From a virus, in the IMG/VR virus record IMGVR_UViG_3300012920_000379, positions 1 to 20,053 of that record: 20,053 nucleotides of DNA, one strand, 5' to 3'. The notes under the pieces were generated by a model. The model was not told the origin of the DNA. It saw only the letters and a list, made by a program, of their open reading frames with translations, and did no database searches. The position numbers and the translations under genes are program-made. Shown piece after piece: positions 14,494-20,053 of the stretch. Each line of letters starts with the position of its first letter. Position 1 is the stretch's first letter.

Positions 14494-15230
14494 AATTTAT
14501 CAAGAAAAAAAATATGCGCTTTTCTACAATGGATGAGCCTTTAATAGATCTTGCGCCTCCTGTACCTGCTGCGCAAATGATACCTGAATGGTTTCAGCAA
14601 TTAAATCTAGATCTACCAATATTTGACGCAAAACCTTTTCCTAAGATGGGTGAGTTTCTTAAGGATTATAATTCACATACAGTAAAAAAATGTCCTGCTA
14701 TTGTTGATTACTTTACGCAAGGATATATTGTACCTCTATGGTATGACATACTTGTCCAAAGAAAAGGTGAAGATTTTCATTTTGAAACAAATTCTATAAA
14801 TAATAACAGCAGTCATATAGAGTTTCATCAATACGAACAGTTGCCCACATATCCATTTAAAGAAACTGACATGAGGAAAGCAGTTAAGTTTACAAGTCCA
14901 TGGTTTTTTTGGACACCTCCAGGTTGGAGTACATTGTTTTTACCACCACTTCTACACAAAAATGATAATTTTACTTTACTTCCAGGAATTGTAGAAACAG
15001 ATAGTTTTCATCAAGTCAATTTTCCAAGTATATGGCATTCGGAAGGTGATGTAATATTAAAAAGAGGGGAACCATTTTTGCATGTAATCCCTTTTAAAAG
15101 AGAAAAAGTTGGTTTAGAAGTAGAGTTGTTTGATGACAAAGATCATGATGCAATAAATAACGAGGCATTTAGATTAAGATCTAAATTTACAGGTGGGTAT
15201 AGGGACATTACTAGACGAAATAAAAAATGA
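14490..15230 (+). CDS. DUF6065-like protein, second paralogue
   Basis: 246 residues, clearly paralogous to the gene at 12861. Shared blocks are I-D-L-A-P-P at 19-24, I-P-E-W-F at 31-35, K-K-C-P-A at 66-70, G-Y-I-V-P-L-W-Y-D at 78-86, T-P-P-G-W-S at 142-147, G-I-V-E-T-D-S at 166-172, and R-G-E-P-F-L-H-V-I-P-F-K-R-E at 192-205. An alternative start is the ATG at 14514, which would remove a Lys-rich leader; the ATG at 14490 is favoured by its 4-base ATGA overlap with the upstream stop. The next gene starts with a similar ATGA overlap. No function is known; conservation of the H-V-I-P-F-K-R block suggests both copies are functional. Confidence 0.62.
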   Translation: MKFIKKKNMRFSTMDEPLIDLAPPVPAAQMIPEWFQQLNLDLPIFDAKPFPKMGEFLKDYNSHTVKKCPAIVDYFTQGYIVPLWYDILVQRKGEDFHFETNSINNNSSHIEFHQYEQLPTYPFKETDMRKAVKFTSPWFFWTPPGWSTLFLPPLLHKNDNFTLLPGIVETDSFHQVNFPSIWHSEGDVILKRGEPFLHVIPFKREKVGLEVELFDDKDHDAINNEAFRLRSKFTGGYRDITRRNKK

Positions 15231-16171
15231 GTATATTTGTTTCTTTCCCAACAATGCACGATCCTGAAGTTTTAAATACAATAAATGGTATATATTCTTT
15301 GTCTAAAAACCCACAAGATATTTATGTATCTATATTTAATTTATATACACATGATTCTGAATATGAAAGATTAAAACATTTTCAAAATCACAAAAATGTT
15401 ATTGTCCAAAATCAATTATTTGACATGGATAATATTTGGGAGTTTGCAGGTCCATCTAAAAGCCGTATAAAAGCATTTAGTAAATACAACGGAGAAGATT
15501 ATATTTTACAAATAGATTCTCACACAAAATTTACGCCTAATTGGGATGATAGACTTGTTGAATTATTTAATGAGTCTGAAGACATAACAGATAAACCAAT
15601 TATTACTTCTTTTTTAGGTTTTTATGATGATGGTTTAGATATATTTACATCAGGTTCTATGAAATATCCATTCTATTATGATTGTGATTGTGAAAAATGT
15701 TTGCAAGCTGATGATCACCATCCACTACCTTTAGTAGATATAAAACAATCTTTACTAGAGTCTGATCAAACTTTACTTAATAAATTTTATCCTTCACCAA
15801 GATATTGTACGCAATTTGGATTTTCAAAATATAATTTTATAGAAGATCAAATACCAGATCCTATTGATAGCTTTGAGGATATATATCAATCAATAGAACT
15901 ACATAACAAAGGTTATTCTTTTGTATATCCAAATATTAACAAAGATTTTATGGCACATTCTTGGCAAAGTACAAAGAGAGCTAAGTGGAGTGATGTTTTT
16001 GGGGAAGATAACTTAGAATTACAAAAACAAAAAGGCATTGATTATTGGTATAATTACTTAGCGAATAATCATGATAAGGTACAAAAATATTGTGATTATG
16101 CAAATCTATATATAGATAACAATACCTTAAAAATAGATAAAGAATACACAATACCAAAAGGCTACAAATGA
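15227..16171 (+). CDS. PF11397-type glycosyltransferase (Skp1 GlcNAc-transferase-like)
   Basis: 314 residues, GT-A-like. The key block is G-P-S-K-S-R at 75-80 followed by Y-I-L-Q-I-D-S-H at 92-99 (D97 and H99 as the metal/nucleotide motif) and W106-D107. Around 217-235, F-E-D-I-Y-Q-S-I-E-L ... G-Y-S-F-V-Y-P resembles the family's G-E-E ... G-Y-D-x-Y-x-P acceptor-side region. PF11397 includes the Dictyostelium Skp1 enzyme that adds GlcNAc to hydroxyproline, and bacterial members of unknown acceptor. A cluster C153, C155, C158 with D162/D163 and H164/H165 may bind metal. It lies in the same coupled run as two prolyl-hydroxylase-like oxygenases. The donor sugar and acceptor cannot be read from sequence. 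Confidence 0.78.
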   Translation: MSIFVSFPTMHDPEVLNTINGIYSLSKNPQDIYVSIFNLYTHDSEYERLKHFQNHKNVIVQNQLFDMDNIWEFAGPSKSRIKAFSKYNGEDYILQIDSHTKFTPNWDDRLVELFNESEDITDKPIITSFLGFYDDGLDIFTSGSMKYPFYYDCDCEKCLQADDHHPLPLVDIKQSLLESDQTLLNKFYPSPRYCTQFGFSKYNFIEDQIPDPIDSFEDIYQSIELHNKGYSFVYPNINKDFMAHSWQSTKRAKWSDVFGEDNLELQKQKGIDYWYNYLANNHDKVQKYCDYANLYIDNNTLKIDKEYTIPKGYK

Positions 16172-16431
16172 AAGTATGGATAGATCAAGACCTATGTACA
16201 GGTGACGGACTTTGTGCAGAAATAGCACCTGATGTTTTTGTTATGCAAAATGATGGACTTGCCTATGTTCAAGAAACAGTAGGTAATTTTGGAGATCTAA
16301 AAATATTTAGTGCTATACACAGTAATGATCAAGGCGCTGAGGGTTTAGCAAGAGTTCCTGTAGGCCAGGAAGACATAGTGACTGAGGCAGCTGAAGAATG
16401 CCCAGGAGAGTGTATTTTTATAGTACCATAA
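16168..16431 (+). CDS. Single-cluster ferredoxin ([3Fe-4S]/[4Fe-4S] type)
   Basis: 87 residues. The start V-W-I-D-Q-D-L-C-T-G-D-G-L-C-A-E-I-A-P-D-V-F is typical of small ferredoxins. Cluster residues are C10, D13, C16 and the distal C78 followed by Pro. Asp at the position of the second Cys is found in [3Fe-4S] ferredoxins and in the Asp-ligated [4Fe-4S] type such as Pyrococcus furiosus ferredoxin. C82 is an extra cysteine. An insertion at about 40-68 lengthens the protein over the usual 60-65 residues. The ATG overlaps the glycosyltransferase stop by 4 bases. It probably gives electrons to a redox enzyme; 2OG oxygenases do not normally need one, so the partner is unclear. Confidence 0.82.
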   Translation: MKVWIDQDLCTGDGLCAEIAPDVFVMQNDGLAYVQETVGNFGDLKIFSAIHSNDQGAEGLARVPVGQEDIVTEAAEECPGECIFIVP

Positions 16432-16437
16432 AGTATT

Positions 16438-16581
16438 ATGGTTAATAATTACAACTTAGAATGGGAACTTCTTAAAAAAAGTGCAATTACTAACAGATCT
16501 CCTAAATCTATTATGGGTGACGAAAAGTCTGCAAATTTTCAATATATATTAGAATCTGAAGAAGAAAATAAACCCCAATAA
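16438..16581 (+). CDS. 47-residue small ORF after the ferredoxin
   Basis: ATG at 16438, stop TAA at 16579-16581. The product starts M-V-N-N-Y-N-L-E-W-E-L-L-K-K and ends E-E-E-N-K-P-Q. It is charged, likely helical and lacks a membrane segment or known motif. No clear Shine-Dalgarno is visible, but the start is only 6 bases after the ferredoxin stop, so coupling is possible. The neighbouring intergenic DNA after its stop looks regulatory, which fits an operon end here. Confidence 0.5.
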   Translation: MVNNYNLEWELLKKSAITNRSPKSIMGDEKSANFQYILESEEENKPQ

Positions 16582-16607
16582 TACAAGAATCTGTCACTTT
16601 TTGTGTA

Positions 16608-16627
16608 TATAATGATGGTATCATTAT
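16608..16627 (+). promoter_or_regulatory. TATAAT box within a perfect 8-bp inverted repeat
   Basis: The hexamer TATAAT at 16608-16613 matches the bacterial -10 consensus. It overlaps a perfect inverted repeat with arms ATAATGAT (16609-16616) and ATCATTAT (16620-16627) around GGT. No -35 match is visible 17 bases upstream. It lies 27 bases before the likely start at 16654 and just after an apparent operon end. It could be a promoter with an overlapping operator, or a weak AT-rich hairpin in RNA. Confidence 0.4.
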
Positions 16628-16653
16628 TGATTTAATTTATGAAAGGATCGGTT

Positions 16654-16875
16654 ATGGCTGAAGAACAGCAACAATTAACTCCTGAGCAAACAGCAGAATT
16701 AGTCAACAAAATCATGGCAGAAAATAAGACATTTAGAGCTATGCTTTCTGATACTGCTGAAAAAATAGCAAACTTAGAACTTAAAAATTCTGAACTCAAG
16801 GTTCAAAATCAAAGTTTACAACAGGTGCTTGCAAGCGTATCAGGACAAGCAGTAGAAACTACAGAAGAAGAATAA
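16654..16875 (+). CDS. Small coiled-coil protein
   Basis: 73 residues. I place the start at the ATG at 16654, which has an AAGGA ribosome-binding site 6 bases upstream; the in-frame ATG at 16639 lacks one and lies upstream of that site. Residues about 15-58 form an uninterrupted helix with heptad-like hydrophobics (I-A-N-L-E-L-K-N-S-E-L-K-V-Q-N-Q-S-L), so an oligomeric coiled coil is likely. Ends are acidic (E-T-T-E-E-E). The next gene starts one base after its stop. Small coiled-coil proteins of this kind can be capsid or packaging accessories, but I cannot assign one. Confidence 0.65.
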   Translation: MAEEQQQLTPEQTAELVNKIMAENKTFRAMLSDTAEKIANLELKNSELKVQNQSLQQVLASVSGQAVETTEEE

Positions 16876-16876
16876 G

Positions 16877-17110
16877 TTGTCTAGTTTACAAGAGTACTCT
16901 GAAAAAAGTAAAAAAACAGGGAAAGTACCTTGGCGAGAAGAATCTGAGTCTAACAGGGCTGCGTGGATAGAGGCTTGTCAAGGAGTTAAAGATGGAGTGC
17001 CGGCACTTCGTGCTGCTAAGTGGTTATCAGAAGTTAAAGGATGTCCACTTATGATAGACACTATCCGTACACAACTTAAAAATACAATGGATCGCTATGT
17101 CAAGTCTTGA
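16877..17110 (+). CDS. Small putative helix-turn-helix protein, TTG start
   Basis: 77 residues. A TTG at 16877, immediately after the upstream stop, is the likely start; only a weak GAAGAAG stretch is nearby. The product begins M-S-S-L-Q-E-Y, almost the same as the N-terminus of the next protein (M-S-S-L-D-E-Y). The central part (W-I-E-A-C-Q-G-V ... A-A-K-W-L ... T-I-R-T-Q-L-K) looks like two or three helices of a DNA-binding or terminase-small-subunit-like fold. It overlaps the metallophosphoesterase start by 14 bases, so the two are co-translated. Function is inferred from this layout. Confidence 0.6.
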   Translation: MSSLQEYSEKSKKTGKVPWREESESNRAAWIEACQGVKDGVPALRAAKWLSEVKGCPLMIDTIRTQLKNTMDRYVKS

Positions 17111-18338
17111 CGAATATAACAAAAATCAATCTGATTTAGAGAGTAAAAAGAAAAAGTCTGATAATCAACACCCTAAAGGATGGGAACCAAGCTATAAGCT
17201 AAAAGGTAATAAGGGTGAAATAATATCAGAACCTCAAACTAGAAATGACATTAACATATATGATGATATTCTTACTCAACTAGAGTTAGATCCTAAAAAG
17301 TTTGAAGTCATAGAACCTGTTGAGGTAAGGTCATGGGATAGTCCGACTGATGGAGGAACAAGGCTTTTTTACTATAAAGCCAAAATACAATCTAGAACAA
17401 AGATTAACGAAGATGATCCTGATTATGATCTACTTTTAAAAGAAGTAAAAAAGGTAAAAAAACCAAAACTTCCAAAAGTAGATAAGGATGATTCTATAGT
17501 ATTTTGTTGGTCAGATTGGCAACTAGGCAAGCCTGATGGGGATGGTACGAAAGCAATAGTTGAAAGACTTAATCAAATGATTCCTGATTTTGTAGATCAT
17601 GTCCAAAAGCTAAGGAAGAATGGAAAGAAAATTAAGAATCTTTATGTCATATCCCTAGGTGATATTATCGAAAACTGTAATGGGCATTACGACACACAAA
17701 CCTATGGAGTCGAATTAAATTTGAGGGATCAAGTTAAGGTCGCTAGAAGAATTATGGTCAAAGCTCTAACTGAATGGTCGCCATTGTTTGATAATGTTGT
17801 CGTCTGCGCAATAGCCGGAAATCATGGAGAAAATCGTAATAACGGAAAATCTTATACGGATTTTGCTGATAACCATGATGTAGCAATAGTTGAACAAGTA
17901 CAAGAAATAGTCGCACAAAATAAAAAAGCATTTGGTCATGTTAGTTTTTATATACCTAATAACGAATTATCAGCAACTGTTGATGTATCAGGTAAGGTAA
18001 TTGGATTTGCACATGGTCATCAGTTTAGATCTGGAGTTTCAGTTAAAACAGGTAGATATGCTTTTGATAAAGGTATTAAGTGGTTCGCAGGTCAATGTAT
18101 GGGCAAACAACCGATAGGGGATAGCGATATGGTGGTCACAGGTCATTTTCATCACTATTTCTGTATCTCTAATCATGGTAGGTGGTTTATGCAAGCCCCT
18201 TCTATTGATGGTGGATCAGAGTGGTACAAAGATATATCAGGAGATTGGTCGCCACCTGCACAAGTTAGCTTTACTGTTTCATCAGAAGATAAGATGTATT
18301 TTTGGGATAATTTGAAATTTTTTCCATATAATTGCTAA
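17097..18338 (+). CDS. Calcineurin-like metallophosphoesterase (SbcD/Mre11-like)
   Basis: 413 residues. Residues 1-130 are a charged, Lys-rich extension. The metal-binding core follows: S-D140-W-Q142 (in place of the usual D-x-H), G188-D189-I-I-E-N, G241-N242-H243-G-E, A-H306-G-H308, and G349-H350-F-H352. This order is the dinuclear metallophosphoesterase fold. Related phage proteins are often labelled SbcD-like nuclease subunits. No SbcC-like partner is in the window. The start shares M-S-S-L-x-E-Y with the small protein upstream, which suggests a shared docking peptide. Nuclease activity is likely but not certain; a phosphoprotein or nucleotide phosphatase is possible. Confidence 0.8.
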   Translation: MSSLDEYNKNQSDLESKKKKSDNQHPKGWEPSYKLKGNKGEIISEPQTRNDINIYDDILTQLELDPKKFEVIEPVEVRSWDSPTDGGTRLFYYKAKIQSRTKINEDDPDYDLLLKEVKKVKKPKLPKVDKDDSIVFCWSDWQLGKPDGDGTKAIVERLNQMIPDFVDHVQKLRKNGKKIKNLYVISLGDIIENCNGHYDTQTYGVELNLRDQVKVARRIMVKALTEWSPLFDNVVVCAIAGNHGENRNNGKSYTDFADNHDVAIVEQVQEIVAQNKKAFGHVSFYIPNNELSATVDVSGKVIGFAHGHQFRSGVSVKTGRYAFDKGIKWFAGQCMGKQPIGDSDMVVTGHFHHYFCISNHGRWFMQAPSIDGGSEWYKDISGDWSPPAQVSFTVSSEDKMYFWDNLKFFPYNC

Positions 18339-18379
18339 ATACCTCAAACAAGATATTGCTCATCTAAAATGGTCTAGAT

Positions 18380-19174
18380 ATGATATTAGAGGTAATTCGA
18401 TTCAGTTCTGAGGCAGATTCTACAAGTGGTTTGCTTTTTGATACAACAGACAATAAAAGAAAATTTCTTTGCTATACAGTTGAAGACGAATTTAGGGATG
18501 TCAAAGTAAAGCATGAAACCAGAATCCCTGCCGGCATTTATGAACTAACACTTCGTACTGAAGGTGGTTTTCACTCACGCTACCTACAAAGGTATGGTGC
18601 TGATTGGCATAAAGGTATGATCTATGTAAATGATGTTCCTGGATTCGAGTACATCCTTTGGCACACCGGTAATGACGATTCTAGCACCAGCGGCTGTCTT
18701 ATTTTAGGAAATTCACAAACAAGTAATAAAGTGAAACCTGACGGATTTGTCGGCTCAAGTCGTGATGCGTACACCGATGTCTATCCGATTGTGAGAGATG
18801 CTATATTATCAGGTGAAAAAGTAATAGTAAAATATATTGATTTTGATTACATAGAAGGGCAAGAGTTTAAAAGTATTTCAGGATCTGATCCTGTATATTC
18901 AAAAAGCCCTGTAGAAGATAAAAAAGAAACAGAAGTATACGATTTTTCAAAAGATTTTCCTAAATGGCCTAATACATACTTCAAGGTACAAGTACCTATG
19001 ATGCAATCAGAAGAGTTAAAAGCATGGCAAAAAGCTGTTGGTTTAAGTCCTGATGGTTGGTATGGAAACGGATCAAGGAAAAAAGTACTCGAACTCCAAA
19101 AGGAGTTTGGGCTAAAAGAAGATGGTGTCTTAGGTAAAAAGACCTGGGACATTTCTTTTGCAAAAGAAAGTTAG
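18380..19174 (+). CDS. Lysin: DUF5675 domain plus peptidoglycan-binding domain
   Basis: 264 residues. The N-terminal 150 residues match the DUF5675 pattern: R-I-P-A-G-I-Y at 48-54, F-E-Y-I-L-W-H-T-G-N at 89-98, S-G-C-L-I-L-G at 104-110, then Y-T-D-V-Y-P near 131. The H95 ... S104-G-C106 arrangement resembles the L,D-transpeptidase (YkuD) active site. The C-terminal 60 residues are a PF01471-type peptidoglycan-binding repeat (L-K-A-W-Q-K-A-V-G-L-S-P-D-G-W-Y-G ... V-L-G-K-K-T-W). There is no signal peptide, so release would need the holin directly downstream. The probable role is cell-wall cleavage at lysis; the actual bond is unknown. No convincing Shine-Dalgarno precedes the ATG. Confidence 0.8.
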   Translation: MILEVIRFSSEADSTSGLLFDTTDNKRKFLCYTVEDEFRDVKVKHETRIPAGIYELTLRTEGGFHSRYLQRYGADWHKGMIYVNDVPGFEYILWHTGNDDSSTSGCLILGNSQTSNKVKPDGFVGSSRDAYTDVYPIVRDAILSGEKVIVKYIDFDYIEGQEFKSISGSDPVYSKSPVEDKKETEVYDFSKDFPKWPNTYFKVQVPMMQSEELKAWQKAVGLSPDGWYGNGSRKKVLELQKEFGLKEDGVLGKKTWDISFAKES

Positions 19175-19184
19175 GAGATATTCA

Positions 19185-19409
19185 ATGGATTGGGTATTAA
19201 CAGACGCTTTTAAAGTGTCCTTAGTAAGAGCAGTTAGAACAGGTTTGCAAGCAGGCTTTGGTGTAATAGTTGCTGCACAAAGTGGTTGGCTAGAAATGTC
19301 AGTCATTGAAGGTGCAGTAGTAGCAGCAGGCGCAGCATTCTTCTCAGCATTACAAAATGTATTAGAAGAGGCACCTTTCAAATTCATGTCTAACATTCCT
19401 AAGGGATAA
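19185..19409 (+). CDS. r1t-type-like holin
   Basis: 74 residues. The start at 19185 has AGGAGA about 7 bases upstream; a longer in-frame start at 19158 would lie inside the lysin gene. Two hydrophobic segments are visible: about residues 18-35 (T-G-L-Q-A-G-F-G-V-I-V-A-A) and 40-58 (E-G-A-V-V-A-A-G-A-A-F-F-S-A-L). The pattern R-A-V-R-T, then a small-residue helix, then A-A-G-A-A-F-F-S-A-L resembles r1t-type phage holins (PF16945). The position after a lysin supports this. Such holins are best known from phages of Gram-positive hosts. Confidence 0.72.
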   Translation: MDWVLTDAFKVSLVRAVRTGLQAGFGVIVAAQSGWLEMSVIEGAVVAAGAAFFSALQNVLEEAPFKFMSNIPKG

Positions 19410-19448
19410 GTATTTCGGAAACGGAATAATTGGTGCGCAATAAAGATT

Positions 19449-19468
19449 GAGGGGGTTTACGCCCCCTC
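19449..19468 (+). terminator. GC-rich hairpin after the lysis genes
   Basis: A perfect 7-bp stem, GAGGGGG (19449-19455) with CCCCCTC (19462-19468), encloses the loop TTTACG. It is by far the most GC-rich spot nearby. A clear T-run is missing (TATCATTC follows), so it may be an imperfect intrinsic terminator or an RNA-stabilising hairpin separating the lysis genes from the nuclease gene. The rest of the gap 19410-19486 holds no ORF. Confidence 0.65.
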
Positions 19469-19486
19469 TATCATTCATGAGGTAAA

Positions 19487-19825
19487 ATGTATTATTATAA
19501 GATAGAAGTATTAAGAGTAGTAGATGGAGATACAGTAGATGTCAGAATTGATCTGGGTTTTAATGTGTGGCATAAATGTCGTGTACGACTCGTGGGTATT
19601 AATGCACCGGAATCACGAACAAGAGATAAGGAAGAGAAAAAACGAGGGCTTGCTGCGAAAAAGTGGCTTATTAATCGATTAGAAGATCAAGATGTAGAAA
19701 TGAAATCCTATGGATCAGGTAAGTATGGTCGTATATTAGGTGAGCTTTATATTGATGATGTAAACATAAATACAGATATGGTAGAAAAAGGTCATGCTGT
19801 TAAATATGATGGTGGGAAGAGGTAG
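19487..19825 (+). CDS. Staphylococcal-nuclease-like (thermonuclease) protein
   Basis: 112 residues, compact SNase fold. V-V-D-G-D-T-V-D-V at 11-19 gives D15 (equivalent of D21), and R-L-V-G-I-N-A-P-E-S-R at 34-44 gives R34 and E42 (equivalents of R35 and E43). K-Y-G-R-I-L-G-E-L at 79-87 supplies R82 (equivalent of R87). N39 sits where the Staphylococcus enzyme has D40, which is common in homologues. There is no signal peptide, unlike secreted thermonucleases, so it probably acts in the host cell. GAGGT lies 4 bases before the ATG. Likely role: degrading host DNA or RNA. Confidence 0.88.
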   Translation: MYYYKIEVLRVVDGDTVDVRIDLGFNVWHKCRVRLVGINAPESRTRDKEEKKRGLAAKKWLINRLEDQDVEMKSYGSGKYGRILGELYIDDVNINTDMVEKGHAVKYDGGKR

Positions 19826-19839
19826 GAAGTGATGAGAGA

Positions 19840-20053
19840 GTGCTTCGTAAGTTCAATACCTTAGTTCGTTTATTAATTGTTGGCTTACTTATATATCCTT
19901 TTCCTATTGCAGTCGCAGAAGAAGTACAAGTAAACGAAGGATTTGAAGACAGCACATATGAAGCTGGAATAACTATAAGTTTACATACAGGTTCTAATGC
20001 ACCTTTTATTTATACAAGCGAAACAAATCAGTATGGAACAACAGGCAACTCTC
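19840..20053 (+). CDS. Exported protein, 5' part (cut by window edge)
   Basis: GTG at 19840 opens a frame that runs off the window. The first 24 residues form a Sec-type signal peptide: basic start L-R-K-F, hydrophobic V-R-L-L-I-V-G-L-L-I-Y-P-F-P-I, and A-V-A before E-E. The mature start is E-E-V-Q-V-N-E-G-F-E-D-S-T-Y-E-A-G-I-T. AGGAAG lies upstream (19824-19829). An in-frame stop at 19807 limits the start. An ATG at 19832 is in another frame and stops soon. Nothing about function can be said. Confidence 0.6.
   Translation, partial: MLRKFNTLVRLLIVGLLIYPFPIAVAEEVQVNEGFEDSTYEAGITISLHTGSNAPFIYTSETNQYGTTGNS

Noticed and set aside
12861-15230. Structural (tail) role for the DUF6065-like proteins
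   Set aside because: Possible, but they sit between enzymes in a coupled run and lack fibre-like repeats, so I left the function open.
17097-18338. Terminase or exonuclease of another fold
   Set aside because: The G-D, G-N-H and G-H-x-H motif order fits the metallophosphoesterase fold, with no Walker motifs.
19420-19445. Second small hairpin with ATTG...CAAT before the terminator
   Set aside because: Arms of only 4 bases; not significant in AT-rich DNA.

Overview
The window is a gene-dense, AT-rich stretch (roughly one third GC by eye) of a tailed phage genome. All genes lie on the + strand and most are separated by a few bases or overlap by 1-14. The style of the large tail-fibre-like protein (repeats ending in NLYFTNER or NLYYTDAR), the 2-oxoglutarate oxygenases, the ferredoxin and the DUF6065-like proteins point to a marine, probably myovirus-like Caudoviricetes phage. 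No photosynthesis gene is present, so a cyanobacterial host is not indicated. An r1t-type holin beside a lysin with a peptidoglycan-binding domain would fit a low-GC Gram-positive-type host such as marine Actinobacteria, but this is weak and the host stays open.

Region 1 (1-10234) encodes virion adhesion and fibre proteins: a 2032-residue repeat protein with an embedded cupredoxin-like domain, several small unknowns, a short fibre-like protein with a similar N-terminus, two tandem paralogues (one carrying a large Asn/Tyr/Gly/His-rich insert) and a 297-residue protein whose N-terminus resembles a CBM41/PUD starch-binding domain.

Region 2 (10254-16431) is one tightly coupled run of nine genes: an unknown, two prolyl-4-hydroxylase-like 2OG-Fe(II) oxygenases, an FkbM-type methyltransferase, two DUF6065-like paralogues flanking a third possibly related protein, a PF11397-type (Skp1 GlcNAc-transferase-like) glycosyltransferase and a single-cluster ferredoxin. 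It looks like a modification cassette (oxidise, glycosylate, methylate) and is the best candidate for an undescribed system. A plausible but unproven target is the neighbouring X-Pro-Gly-containing adhesin.

Region 3 (16438-20053) holds small genes, a metallophosphoesterase, a DUF5675 plus PG-binding lysin, a holin, a strong hairpin, a staphylococcal-nuclease homologue and the start of an exported protein cut by the window edge.

Two window-wide signals stand out. The pentamer GTTAC (and its complement GTAAC) is absent, and Val-Thr pairs are written only with GTC or GTG valine codons. Near-identical protein repeats in the fibre gene are also encoded with heavily scrambled synonymous codons. 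No tRNA, rRNA, CRISPR array or insertion sequence was seen, and no stretch over 300 bases lacks a gene.
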